Source: Bacillota bacterium
Lineage (GTDB): Bacteria > Bacillota > Bacilli > Bacillales > Cytobacillaceae
Reading direction: 5' to 3'
Assembly: GCA_023387295.1 (NCBI GenBank)
Contig: JAEWIG010000413.1
Coordinates: 1-40,934 of the forward strand
DNA: 40,934 nucleotides
This document shows, one piece after another, positions 25,213 to 33,065 of this stretch. The notes under the pieces were generated by a model, which ran no database searches, was not told where the DNA came from, and saw nothing but the letters and a program-made list of their open reading frames with translations. Positions within the stretch are counted from its first letter, which is position 1. Each line of letters begins with the position of its first letter. The position numbers were made by a program, and so were the translations under genes.

Positions 25213-25341
25213 AAAAAGGAGCTGTCCGATAAGTGCCTGGCTCTCACCTCACAACACAATATATTGAGTAGCCTTAATTGCTTTTTATCTATATAAAGTG
25301 TCGGTGGTGCCAGGCTCTTTGTTTTCGGACAGCTCCTTTTT
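25213..25341. repeat. Dispersed inverted-repeat element, copy B
   Basis: This copy has perfect 17-bp terminal inverted repeats (AAAAAGGAGCTGTCCGA and its complement) around about 95 bases. It aligns with copy A at 8106-8222. It lies exactly between the convergent nupC and fur genes, so the paired ends plus T-run can act as a bidirectional terminator. It contains two GTGCC[T/A]GGCTCT boxes and no ORF. Confidence 0.8.
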
Positions 25342-25393
25342 TTCTAAATGAAAATCGTTCATAGGATCCTACTGCCCGATAAAATTAATAAAA

Positions 25394-25422
25394 AAACCTT
25401 TTCTACTAAATAGAAAAGGTTT
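25394..25422 (-). terminator. Terminator after fur
   Basis: Perfect 12-bp stem (AAACCTTTTCTA with TAGAAAAGGTTT), 5-nt loop, and TTTTTT on the minus strand. It follows the fur stop directly. Confidence 0.8.
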
Positions 25423-25427
25423 AGGAT

Positions 25428-25898
25428 TTATTGTTGATTGATTTCTTCATTGTCTTCTGTTTTATCATGGCAACGATGGCAAATTCCATGAAAAGTTAGC
25501 CGATGGTCTTTAATTTGAAAATTCCATCTCCGCTCAACAATTTCTTCCACATCTTCTAATAAATCTTCTTGTATTTCATCAACTGCTCCACATTCAATGC
25601 AAACTAAATGATGGTGAAAATGTGCCGCTCCTTCTTGACGAAGATCATAACGAGAAACACCGTCACCGAAATTAATTTTATCGACAATTTTTAGTTCAGT
25701 AAGTAATTCCAATGTTCTATAAACAGTTGCCAAGCCTATCTCAGGCGATTTTTCTTTAACTAGGAGGTAGACATCTTCTGCACTTAAATGATCCTCTTCA
25801 TGCTCTAACAAAACGCGGACGGTAGCTTCACGCTGAGGTGTCAGCTTATAGCTAGATGAATGTAACTGTTTTTTTATTCTATCAATTCTGCTTTCCAT
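25428..25898 (-). CDS. fur: Ferric uptake regulator Fur
   Basis: A 156-residue Fur-family repressor that binds DNA when loaded with Fe(II). The winged helix is at about residues 1-85, with SPEIGLATVYRTLELL as the recognition region near residue 49. Metal sites are in HFHHHLVCIECG near 93-104 and in the C-terminal CHRC zinc motif. The ATG at 25898 gives the strongly conserved opening and has GAGGAGG upstream; a longer in-frame start lies over the promoter. The order fur - yqzK - xerD is conserved, interrupted here by nupC. Confidence 0.96.
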   Translation of the reverse strand: MESRIDRIKKQLHSSSYKLTPQREATVRVLLEHEEDHLSAEDVYLLVKEKSPEIGLATVYRTLELLTELKIVDKINFGDGVSRYDLRQEGAAHFHHHLVCIECGAVDEIQEDLLEDVEEIVERRWNFQIKDHRLTFHGICHRCHDKTEDNEEINQQ

Positions 25899-25929
25899 TC
25901 TGAAGTTCCTCCTCGCCACTAACATTCTC

Positions 25930-25957
25930 ATTATAACAGAAAAAGGGATAGAATCAA
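25930..25957 (-). promoter_or_regulatory. Sigma-A promoter of fur
   Basis: Minus-strand TTGATT, 16-base spacer, and TATAAT; the predicted start point is about 25 bases upstream of the fur ATG. Confidence 0.6.
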
Positions 25958-25958
25958 A

Positions 25959-25973
25959 CTAAAATTATTATAA
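25959..25973 (-). promoter_or_regulatory. PerR-box-like operator at the fur promoter
   Basis: Minus-strand TTATAATAATTTTAG agrees with the PerR consensus TTATAATnATTATAA at 12 of the 14 fixed positions. It abuts the -35 of fur. B. subtilis fur is under PerR control, so peroxide/PerR regulation is likely conserved here. Confidence 0.55.
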
Positions 25974-26034
25974 ACAAGAACTGATATTAAATATTAAAAG
26001 ATATTAACTTTAAAATAATATTAATTATAAAAAA

Positions 26035-26059
26035 ACGGATAACAATGCTGTTTATCCGT
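26035..26059 (-). terminator. Terminator after spoIIM
   Basis: ACGGATAA and TTATCCGT arms with a 9-nt loop, then TTTTT on the minus strand, about 40 bases after the spoIIM stop. Confidence 0.75.
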
Positions 26060-26099
26060 CTCTACTCAAAACTTTTACTAATATTTAATAAATCTCATT

Positions 26100-26744
26100 T
26101 TATGATTGTAGAGAGTGAATAACTGATTTCATTAATACAGGTGAGATGAAGGCTTCTATCCCAGCAGCAGCACAAACAAACAAGATCGCAAGTACAAACG
26201 TTATCATATATCTTCCAAACAAGGGCATCATTGGCTGCCCAATTCTTTTCATGAACTGTCTACTAATCATCTTTAATGAAAAAGAGACTGATAATGTAGC
26301 AGCAATAATAAATATTGGAATGATAATGAGATTTTGCGGTAATACAGAAACGAACGATAGGAAAAAACCATCCCATCCCATCTGATTGACTAAAAAACCT
26401 ACAGTAAACCCAATAACCATTCCCTTTATAAATAAAATAATTAGTATAACTGGTAAACCGATAACTGAAATGCCTAAAAGCCACATAAGACCAATATATT
26501 TCATGTTATGAAAAAAGCTTTGCTTAAAGAGATCACTAGCCACCGCAACATTGTCATCTGAGACTTGGCCAAAAAATTGCGATAGATAATAAAACAAATC
26601 CTCTTTTTGTGAAAAGCTTAAACTATTTACGATAATAGCTCCAAAAATAACACCCATTAGAAATAATACAATGACAAATAAGTAAATTGAGGAATGCTCG
26701 CGGAAATGGTTTGCGACGACGTCCTGGTACATTTTTTTTCTCAT
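26100..26744 (-). CDS. spoIIM: Stage II sporulation protein M
   Basis: A 214-residue membrane protein with five or so transmembrane helices (near residues 20-42, 75-95, 100-122, 130-155 and 180-205), the same length as B. subtilis SpoIIM. With SpoIID and SpoIIP it drives peptidoglycan remodelling during engulfment, and tethers SpoIIP. A strong sigma-E promoter lies upstream. The N-terminal basic stretch MRKKMYQDVVANHF is cytoplasmic and typical. Confidence 0.94.
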   Translation of the reverse strand: MRKKMYQDVVANHFREHSSIYLFVIVLFLMGVIFGAIIVNSLSFSQKEDLFYYLSQFFGQVSDDNVAVASDLFKQSFFHNMKYIGLMWLLGISVIGLPVILIILFIKGMVIGFTVGFLVNQMGWDGFFLSFVSVLPQNLIIIPIFIIAATLSVSFSLKMISRQFMKRIGQPMMPLFGRYMITFVLAILFVCAAAGIEAFISPVLMKSVIHSLQS

Positions 26745-26784
26745 TGCTATCCTCCCTATCTAACTTCACAAATTCCGTTACTAA

Positions 26785-26812
26785 ATTGTATGCTTGTCCT
26801 TAGTACATATGC
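26785..26812 (-). promoter_or_regulatory. Predicted sigma-E promoter of spoIIM
   Basis: Minus-strand -35 GCATATG (6 of 7 to KMATATT), 13-base spacer, -10 CATACAAT (perfect match to CATACAHT). The -10 is about 40 bases from the ATG. spoIIM is a known sigma-E gene. Confidence 0.8.
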
Positions 26813-26932
26813 CTAGTGTTTCTTATCCATTTTCAAAATAGTATTGATCTCCTATTACACTTCCACTATAATATTATGAATTTCACTAAATTTTATTATT
26901 AATTGTTTACCTTAGATAAGGAGGTTTTTAAA

Positions 26933-27496
26933 ATGAATCCTATTTTACTAGAGTTTCCAGAAAAAATTGAAACAGAAAGACTTTATTTACGTGTATGCCG
27001 ACCAGGTGATGGAAAAATCGTTTATGATGCCATTCAAGCCTCTATTGAGAAGTTAAAAAAATGGCTTCCCTTCGCTAATAAAACGCAAACAGAAGACGAA
27101 ACTGAAATTAATATAAGAAAATCACATGCTCAGTTTTTAACGCGAGAGGATATTCGAATTCTTATCTTCCGTAAAGAAGATGATGTCCTTATTGGTTCTA
27201 CTGGTCTACATCGGATTGATTGGGATGTTCGGAGATTTGAAATTGGCTATTGGTGCGACTCACGCTACCAGAAAAAAGGTTATATGATTGAAGCTGTTGA
27301 ACGGTTAGTTGAGTTCACTTTTGCCGATCTACAAGCAAACCGCGTTGAAATTCGCTGTGAGACTGAAAACCTGAGCAGCCGAAGAATTCCAGAAAAGCTC
27401 GGCTTCACTCTTGAAGGAGTATTGAAAAAAAACTATTTAAGTGCTGATGGGAAAGAGCTTAGAGATACTTGTGTATTTGCAAAGGTAAAGGAATAA
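26933..27496 (+). CDS. GNAT N-acetyltransferase (RimJ/RimL type)
   Basis: A 187-residue acetyltransferase with the RimJ/RimL-like layout: ETERLYLRVCRPGDG at residues 11-25, the core GSTGLHRIDWDVRRFEIGYW near residues 80-105, the acetyl-CoA site RYQKKGYMIEAV, and the family's NLSSRRIPEKLGF near residues 143-155. The substrate is unknown; ribosomal-protein or small-molecule acetylation is possible. The ATG at 26933 has AAGGAGG upstream. It stands between spoIIM (divergent) and the argS leader. Confidence 0.85.
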   Translation: MNPILLEFPEKIETERLYLRVCRPGDGKIVYDAIQASIEKLKKWLPFANKTQTEDETEINIRKSHAQFLTREDIRILIFRKEDDVLIGSTGLHRIDWDVRRFEIGYWCDSRYQKKGYMIEAVERLVEFTFADLQANRVEIRCETENLSSRRIPEKLGFTLEGVLKKNYLSADGKELRDTCVFAKVKE

Positions 27497-27501
27497 ATAA
27501 A

Positions 27502-27530
27502 TTGTATTATTATGGATATTTTTATATAAT
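27502..27530 (+). promoter_or_regulatory. Sigma-A promoter of the argS leader
   Basis: TTGTAT, a 17-base spacer and TATAAT, followed about 20 bases later by the T-box stem I. A near-ideal vegetative promoter. Confidence 0.7.
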
Positions 27531-27551
27531 AGGAAAAATACATTAAATTCA

Positions 27552-27777
27552 ATGAAGAAGAGAGTAGTTATGGCATAGGCTTTAGCGAATTAGGGATGGT
27601 GGGAGCCTAATAGCTTATCCATAATGAAACGCACTTCTGAGAAGCAGCCTGAAATTAAAAGTAGGGTGTGGTCGGAGCAATTCCGTTATCAAGGCTAAAG
27701 CTGGCTTAATTGTGGCCAAAAAGAGTGGTACCGCGGGTAATCTCGTCTCTAGTTTGAGACGGGATTTTTTTATTTTT
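27552..27777 (+). ncRNA. T-box riboswitch, arginine-specific
   Basis: A T-box leader. Stem I begins near AGAGAGTAG, with the apical GATGGTGGGAGCC loop. The specifier loop holds GAAACGCAC, whose CGC at 27630-27632 is an arginine codon. The T-box AGAGTGGTACCGCG is at 27722-27735, where TGGT can pair with a tRNA ACCA end. The terminator stem (TCTCGTCTC with GAGACGGGA) and a T-run lie at 27741-27777. Uncharged tRNA-Arg should stabilise the antiterminator and switch argS on. It fills the 304-base gap before argS. Confidence 0.93.
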
Positions 27778-27800
27778 TATCGAAAGGATGGATTACGCAA

Positions 27801-29498
27801 ATGAACGAATTCGTAAAAGTCTTTGCCGGAAAAATTGCTTCATCAATTAATAGTGAGTTTAGTCCGATTGAAATTGAAAAATTAATTGAGAAACCAAAGC
27901 ATGACCATAAAGGTGATATTGCTTTCCCCTGTTTTATCCTTGCAAAGCAATTAAAAAGCTCTCCCATAAATATTGCTAAGGATTTATCTACAAAAATTCT
28001 ACATCCATTGTTTGAAAGAGTTGTTGCTGATGGACCGTATGTAAATGTTTTTTTCAACAAACAAACAGTCAGCAAAATGATTATGGAAGAAATTTCAGAG
28101 AAAAAATCAAGCTATGGGTCACACTCCTTCGGTGAAGGACAAAGAATTGTGATTGATTATTCCTCTCCAAATATCGCCAAGCCCTTCTCAATGGGACATT
28201 TACGTTCAACGGTTATTGGGCATTCATTAGCAAACATCGTGGAAAAATGCGGATATGAAGCAGTGAGAATTAATCATCTTGGAGATTGGGGCACCCAATT
28301 CGGGAAGTTAATTGTCGCCTATAAGCGGTGGGGAAAGGTTGAAAAAATAAAAGAAAATTCAATCAAAGAATTATTAAATTTATATGTAAAATTCCATTCG
28401 GAAGCAGAAGCTATCGCAGAGCTTGAGGATGAAGCGAGACTATGGTTTAAAAAACTGGAGGATGGTGATATAGAGGCAGCTCAACTTTGGCAATGGTTTC
28501 GCGATGAGTCGCTTAAAGAGTTCTCCAAAATCTATCATTTATTAAATATACACTTTGATTCCTTTCATGGAGAAGCATTTTATAACGACAAAATGGAGAA
28601 GACAATTGATATTCTTAGAGAAAAAAACCTACTTAAAACATCGGTAGGAGCTGAGGTAGTTGAACTAGAAGAATATGACCTTCCTCCGTGTTTAATAAAA
28701 AAATCTGATGGCGCTACCCTTTATGCAACAAGGGATTTAACTGCGGCCATGTATCGGTATGAACATTATCAATTTGACAAGTCTATATACGTTGTTGGAC
28801 ACGAACAAAGCTTACATTTTAAACAAGTATTTCTAGTACTAAAGAAGCTTGGTTACCAATGGGCTACTTGTTTAGAGCATGTTCCTTTTGGTTTTATCAT
28901 GAAAGACGGAAAGAAAATGTCAACAAGAAAAGGAAGAGTCGTTTTATTAGATGAAGTTTTAAAGGACGCCATTCAATTAGCTAAAAAGAATATTGAAGAA
29001 AAAAATCCAACACTCGCACATAAAGAGGATATAGCCAAAGAAGTTGGGGTTGGTGCCGTGATATTTCACGACTTAAAAAACGAAAGGCAGAATAATATCG
29101 AATTTTCTCTTGAGGAGATGTTAAAGTTTGAGGGAAATACAGGGCCCTATATTCAATATACACATGCAAGGGCAAGTTCGATCTTAAGAAGAGCAGATCA
29201 ACGTATCGATTTCGAACAGATAACTGGATTAAATGATCCGAATAGTTGGTTAGTGATTAAGCTGCTCATGGAATTTCCAAATATAATTGAAAGAAGCTTT
29301 ATGTTAAATGAACCTTCTCAAATCGCAAAATATTTAATTGAGCTTGCTCAAGAATTTAATAAATTCTATTCAAATGTGAAAATTTTATCTGATGATGATG
29401 GAAAAATGATAGAGAAATTAGCATTAGTGGAATGTGTAACGATTACTTTGAAAGAAGGTTTGCGACTTCTAGGAATAAACACACCTAGCGAAATGTAG
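27801..29498 (+). CDS. argS: Arginyl-tRNA synthetase
   Basis: A 565-residue class I aminoacyl-tRNA synthetase charging tRNA-Arg. The Arg-N tRNA-binding domain is at about residues 1-85. The HIGH-type motif is FSMGHLRST near 129-137, KMSTR at 372-376 replaces the usual loss seen in many ArgS, and an anticodon-binding helical DALR domain ends the protein (about 440-565). The AAAGGATGGATTACGCAA leader gives a weak Shine-Dalgarno. B. subtilis argS lacks a T-box; the T-box control and this sequence suggest the second ArgS type found in some Bacillus. Whether the organism has another ArgS cannot be seen. Confidence 0.93.
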   Translation: MNEFVKVFAGKIASSINSEFSPIEIEKLIEKPKHDHKGDIAFPCFILAKQLKSSPINIAKDLSTKILHPLFERVVADGPYVNVFFNKQTVSKMIMEEISEKKSSYGSHSFGEGQRIVIDYSSPNIAKPFSMGHLRSTVIGHSLANIVEKCGYEAVRINHLGDWGTQFGKLIVAYKRWGKVEKIKENSIKELLNLYVKFHSEAEAIAELEDEARLWFKKLEDGDIEAAQLWQWFRDESLKEFSKIYHLLNIHFDSFHGEAFYNDKMEKTIDILREKNLLKTSVGAEVVELEEYDLPPCLIKKSDGATLYATRDLTAAMYRYEHYQFDKSIYVVGHEQSLHFKQVFLVLKKLGYQWATCLEHVPFGFIMKDGKKMSTRKGRVVLLDEVLKDAIQLAKKNIEEKNPTLAHKEDIAKEVGVGAVIFHDLKNERQNNIEFSLEEMLKFEGNTGPYIQYTHARASSILRRADQRIDFEQITGLNDPNSWLVIKLLMEFPNIIERSFMLNEPSQIAKYLIELAQEFNKFYSNVKILSDDDGKMIEKLALVECVTITLKEGLRLLGINTPSEM

Positions 29499-29559
29499 AA
29501 TTAAGAGGTTTTCTAAACCTTACTACGCGATGGGTATTCCAGAAAATATACTTAAACGA

Positions 29560-29604
29560 AAAAGGATAGAAGCTTTTCAGTTTGGGAATAAGCTCTATCC
29601 TTTT
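29560..29604. terminator. Terminator between convergent argS and endoQ-like gene
   Basis: AAAAGGATA plus GA and GCTT segments pair with AAGC, TC and TATCCTTTT over a 14-nt loop. T-runs on both sides make it suitable for either direction. Confidence 0.7.
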
Positions 29605-29634
29605 CTTTTGACAATGTATTTTTGTTTTCTTTAC

Positions 29635-30801
29635 CTATTCCGCAATCTTTCCGTACTTTCCCCCACCGCCAGCTGTTAAGCTCAGTTTGCCTTCTCTTGC
29701 TTTTACGATTAATTCTGCTGTTTTAGCCGGAATGATATCAGCTAGCTTTTCAAATGGAACTTGATGCAAAATGGCCATTTCAGTTCCAAAATGATTTAAT
29801 AGCTTTTCAAGCATTTTTGGGCCAAGACCTGGAATAAATTCTAAAGGAACTTGATGAATATATAGGGGGCGATTTGCTGGTGAGGAGCTTGCTGTTTTTA
29901 ACTCAGCAATTCTATCTGCAACCCCTTTTACAAACTTGTTACTCCCGCAATGACCGCATATTAGACAATTCAGTTCAGCTGGCTCAAAGCAATCTGCACA
30001 AGTCGTTCCATGATATTTTCCGAGCAATGGATCAAGCCCATAATTTGCCTTTATTTTTCGTCCGTCAATTCCTCTTAATGCTTTCTTTAATTCAAGAAAA
30101 GTTGGTTCCTTCAATGAAAAAACCTGATATTCCCTTGCGATTTTTTTCAGCGAATGAGCGTCCGAATTTGTGATATATGTATAATTATGAAGCTCTTGAA
30201 TTTGATCGGCCATGAAAGTATCTGAGCTTAAACCAAGTTCAATCGCATCAATTTGCTCTTTATTAAACACTTCTGTCAGTGATTGTTTAACTCCCTTTCC
30301 ATATAAGCTTTTAAAAGGAGTAAAAACATGGGCAGGAATAAATAAACCGTTTAGTTCCTTTACTTTTTGTTGCAATGCCAGACCTGTTGCATAAATTCTT
30401 TGCGAACTAAGGTTTACATTCTTCAAATGTTTAGAAAGCCAGTTGGAAAAATCCTTCATTTCACTTAAACCAGGGAAAAAATTGAGTACATGTATTGGTC
30501 CGTGGCAGGACTCATCATAAATTTCAATTTCAGAACCAGGGATAATGGTTAAATCTCCATACATTAGCCCACCATCTCGATGTTGAATCACATCGCCAGT
30601 CCCCATTAATTGCTCCATTTCCAGAATAACCTCTGGAGAATGACAATCAATTATCCCAATTATATTCAAGCCTTTTTCATTGCGAGCGTGTTCAATAATA
30701 TTCGTAAATGTCAGCGACTTCGCCCCGGTAATTTTTACAGGCTTCCCTGTCATTGTTCTTCCGATATGAATATGTAGATCTGTGTAATAATCATGCATCA
30801 T
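29635..30801 (-). CDS. yqxK: Endonuclease Q family protein (YqxK-like)
   Basis: A 388-residue PHP-domain protein like archaeal/bacillary endonuclease Q, which nicks DNA 5' of deaminated bases such as uracil, hypoxanthine and xanthine. PHP metal motifs are LHIHIG near residues 9-14 and SDAHS near residue 213. A four-cysteine zinc finger (CADCFEPAELNCLICGHCG near 267-285) follows, then a helix-hairpin-helix IPGLGPKMLEKLL near residue 325. The ATG overlaps the nudF stop as ATGA. Activity has not been shown for this copy; DNA-repair function is by family. Confidence 0.85.
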   Translation of the reverse strand: MMHDYYTDLHIHIGRTMTGKPVKITGAKSLTFTNIIEHARNEKGLNIIGIIDCHSPEVILEMEQLMGTGDVIQHRDGGLMYGDLTIIPGSEIEIYDESCHGPIHVLNFFPGLSEMKDFSNWLSKHLKNVNLSSQRIYATGLALQQKVKELNGLFIPAHVFTPFKSLYGKGVKQSLTEVFNKEQIDAIELGLSSDTFMADQIQELHNYTYITNSDAHSLKKIAREYQVFSLKEPTFLELKKALRGIDGRKIKANYGLDPLLGKYHGTTCADCFEPAELNCLICGHCGSNKFVKGVADRIAELKTASSSPANRPLYIHQVPLEFIPGLGPKMLEKLLNHFGTEMAILHQVPFEKLADIIPAKTAELIVKAREGKLSLTAGGGGKYGKIAE

Positions 30802-31352
30802 CTAAAATCCAACGCCTTTTTCCATTGCAAATACGAGACGGCATATGCCGTTTTTGCATCATGTATTTTCTGTTCATTAATTAGTTCTTCTGCTTCTTCA
30901 AGCGTCAATTCAAGTACATTTAGGAATTCGTCTTCATCCATTGATGCGGGATCTTCCTTCTTGCTTAACCCTTCTGCCATATAGAGATGAATTAGTTCGT
31001 CCGCAAATCCCGGGGAAGTATAAAATGAAATAAGCTTTTTCAATTCACGACACTCATATCCCGTCTCTTCCTCAAGTTCCCTTTTCGCACAAACTTCTGG
31101 ATCTTCGCCAGGCTCTAGCTTTCCTGCTGGGATTTCGACAATTGTTTTTTCAAGTGCTTTTCGATATTGTTCAACCATAACGAGTTTATTGTCATCAGTT
31201 AATGCCAACACTGCTACTGCCCCAGGATGCTTAACGATTTCACGTTTCGCGATATTTCCATTTGGTAATTCGACATCTTCTACTTGGAGACTAATTACTT
31301 TTCCGTTGAAAATTTTGTCTATCATTATCGTCTTTTCTTCTAAACGAGACAT
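30798..31352 (-). CDS. nudF: ADP-ribose pyrophosphatase NudF
   Basis: A 184-residue Nudix hydrolase cleaving ADP-ribose to AMP and ribose 5-phosphate. The Nudix box is at about residues 77-99 (GKLEPGEDP...RELEEETGY). The opening MSRLEEKTI and the ELPNGN and KHPGAVAVLA segments match Bacillus NudF. The ATG at 31352 is used; the upstream extension is not conserved. The 4-base ATGA overlap with the endonuclease Q-like gene indicates coupled translation. Confidence 0.93.
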   Translation of the reverse strand: MSRLEEKTIMIDKIFNGKVISLQVEDVELPNGNIAKREIVKHPGAVAVLALTDDNKLVMVEQYRKALEKTIVEIPAGKLEPGEDPEVCAKRELEEETGYECRELKKLISFYTSPGFADELIHLYMAEGLSKKEDPASMDEDEFLNVLELTLEEAEELINEQKIHDAKTAYAVSYLQWKKALDFR

Positions 31353-31529
31353 TATATGGGACACTCCCGCTCTATTTCGAAATTGTTCACCCATCCATAT
31401 TAGCATACTTTTATTAGGGTTGTGAAAAACACATAAAGGTATTTTGTTAGTCAAAATAATATGATTTAATTGTTCAATAATTGATAATTTCGTTAAACTA
31501 TAGAGATAAGAATGATTGGGAGGGTACTT

Positions 31530-32441
31530 ATGAAAAAAAGACAATTAGGTAATTCAGTTCTATATGTTAGTGAGCTTGGACTTGGCTGCATGTCTCTTGG
31601 TACTGATGAAAAAAATGTACAGAAAATTATTGAAGTTGCATTAGATGAAGGCATTAATTATTTTGATACAGCAGATTTATATGATTTCGGGGAAAATGAA
31701 AAGCTTGTTGGCACAGCATTAAAAAATGTGAGGGAACAAGTGATTATTGCAACTAAAGGTGGTAACCGCTGGAATGAAAGTCATGATGGCTGGATCTGGG
31801 ACCCATCAAAAAAACACATCAAAGAAGCGGTAAAAGCCAGTTTAAAACGACTTGGCATTGACTACATCGATTTATATCAGCTTCATGGTGGGACAATTGA
31901 GGATCCTATTGAAGAGACCATTGAAGCATTTGAGGAGTTAAAAGCAGAAGGATTTATCCGATATTACGGAATTTCTTCGATCCGTCCAAATGTGGTCAGG
32001 ACATTTGTTGAAAAATCAAATATTGTTTCTGTTATGCTGCAATATAGTATGTTAGACCGTCGACCAGAAGAAGAGATATTACCTTTGTTAAAGGAAAACG
32101 GGATCGGTGTTGTTACGAGAGGTCCGCTTGCAAAAGGGCTATTAAGTGAAAAAATGCTCGAGAAAGCGACAGATAATGGCTATTTAGATTATACATTTGA
32201 AGAGTTAAAAGAATTGCTTCCTGTATTGAGAGAAAAACTATCTAATGAACGCTCAATGACTGAAATTGCGTTGCAATATAACTTAGCTAATCCTGCTGTA
32301 TCCTCGGTTATTGCTGGTGCGAGTAGTATTGAGCAACTTCGAGAAAACGTAAAAGCTATCCGTACGACGCCACTTTCTGATGAAGAGCTTGCCATCATTA
32401 AGGTCATTACTAAAATGAATATGTATGATCAGCATCGATGA
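31530..32441 (+). CDS. yqkF: Aldo/keto reductase (YqkF-like)
   Basis: A 303-residue NADPH-dependent aldo/keto reductase barrel. The catalytic tetrad is visible as Asp and Tyr in FDTADLYDFG near residues 47-56, Lys in IATKGG near 75-80 and His in LYQLHGG near 118-124. The cofactor motif SSVIAGASSIEQL is near 255-267. The ATG at 31530 follows GGGAGGG; the upstream GTG/ATG is in the RBS. It diverges from nudF, as in B. subtilis. Physiological substrate unknown. Confidence 0.9.
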   Translation: MKKRQLGNSVLYVSELGLGCMSLGTDEKNVQKIIEVALDEGINYFDTADLYDFGENEKLVGTALKNVREQVIIATKGGNRWNESHDGWIWDPSKKHIKEAVKASLKRLGIDYIDLYQLHGGTIEDPIEETIEAFEELKAEGFIRYYGISSIRPNVVRTFVEKSNIVSVMLQYSMLDRRPEEEILPLLKENGIGVVTRGPLAKGLLSEKMLEKATDNGYLDYTFEELKELLPVLREKLSNERSMTEIALQYNLANPAVSSVIAGASSIEQLRENVKAIRTTPLSDEELAIIKVITKMNMYDQHR

Positions 32442-32477
32442 TTGAGCTTTTTTCATAAAAGCTAGCTAAGCATGAGG

Positions 32478-32657
32478 ATCGAGCAAATAATTTGAGAATC
32501 GTGCATATATCTGAATTATCGTGCTTATAATTTCAAAATCGTGCAAATATCGGATTTACCGCGCATATAATTATAAAATCATGCAAATATCGGATTTACC
32601 GCGCATATAATTATAAAATCGTGCAAATCTCTAATTTATCGTGCATATCCCATATTT
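32478..32657. repeat. Nine-unit tandem array of a 20-bp repeat
   Basis: Nine consecutive units of exactly 20 bases fill most of the 300-base gap between yqkF and yqkE. Units begin ATCGTGC (or ACCGCGC) and continue with A/T-rich tails. Two alternating types are clear in the middle: ATCGTGCAAATATCGGATTT and ACCGCGCATATAATTATAAA, with a 40-bp near-exact doublet at 32538-32617. There is no sustained ORF or spacer variability, so it is neither coding nor CRISPR. Confidence 0.85.
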
Positions 32658-32693
32658 TTTGGGGTCCATATCAGCATAAGGTCGAAAAATAAT

Positions 32694-32723
32694 AAAGGGC
32701 CGTCTACATACAGACAGCCCTTT
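32694..32723. terminator. Terminator between yqkF and yqkE
   Basis: AAAGGGC and GTCT arms pair with AGAC and GCCCTTT around a 6-nt loop with one mismatch (c/a). It sits between convergent genes, 18 bases from the yqkE stop. Confidence 0.75.
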
Positions 32724-32741
32724 AAGTATTTTATAAAGATT

Positions 32742-32990
32742 TTATTTAAATTCTTTCCAATTAAGCTCGCTTTCGCCTAGCAATTCTTCAAAGCTTTTAT
32801 TTTTTTCACGTAATCTTCTTTCTTCTCGCTTGCGCAGCTCTTCCTCTTCTTTTTGTTTATCTTCTACCGCTTTTAGTTCTTGTTTTTTCCCTTTTAATTG
32901 CTCCATAATATCTTGGTTTAATAAATCCCCAAGTGTCATTGGCTTATCATCTTTATTTATTTGAGATGGTTGTCTTTTCTTTTTCATCAT
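32742..32990 (-). CDS. yqkE: YqkE-like small charged protein (DUF3886)
   Basis: An 82-residue protein, very rich in Lys, Glu and Arg, predicted as one long helix or coiled coil over residues 30-68, with conserved MTLGDLLNQDIMEQLK near residues 18-33 and FEELLGESELNW at the end. These fit YqkE/DUF3886 of Bacillus. Function unknown. It lies 75 bases after ScoB on the same strand. Confidence 0.85.
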   Translation of the reverse strand: MMKKKRQPSQINKDDKPMTLGDLLNQDIMEQLKGKKQELKAVEDKQKEEEELRKREERRLREKNKSFEELLGESELNWKEFK

Positions 32991-33065
32991 AATCGCCTCA
33001 TGAACTCTTTTTTGTCATCTATTATAGCATAAGAATAGATTAATTTTATATTCAAGAGGTTCAAT

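Noticed and set aside
25345..25360. CcpA cre site after the dispersed element
   Set aside because: The TGAAAATCGTTCAT stretch has the wrong spacing for cre and lies between two gene ends.
27552..27777. S-box, lysine or other metabolite riboswitch before argS
   Set aside because: The AGAGTGGTACCGCG T-box, stem I features and terminator identify a T-box leader instead.
32478..32657. Possible CRISPR array
   Set aside because: Units abut with no unique spacers, the period is only 20 bp, and no cas gene is near.
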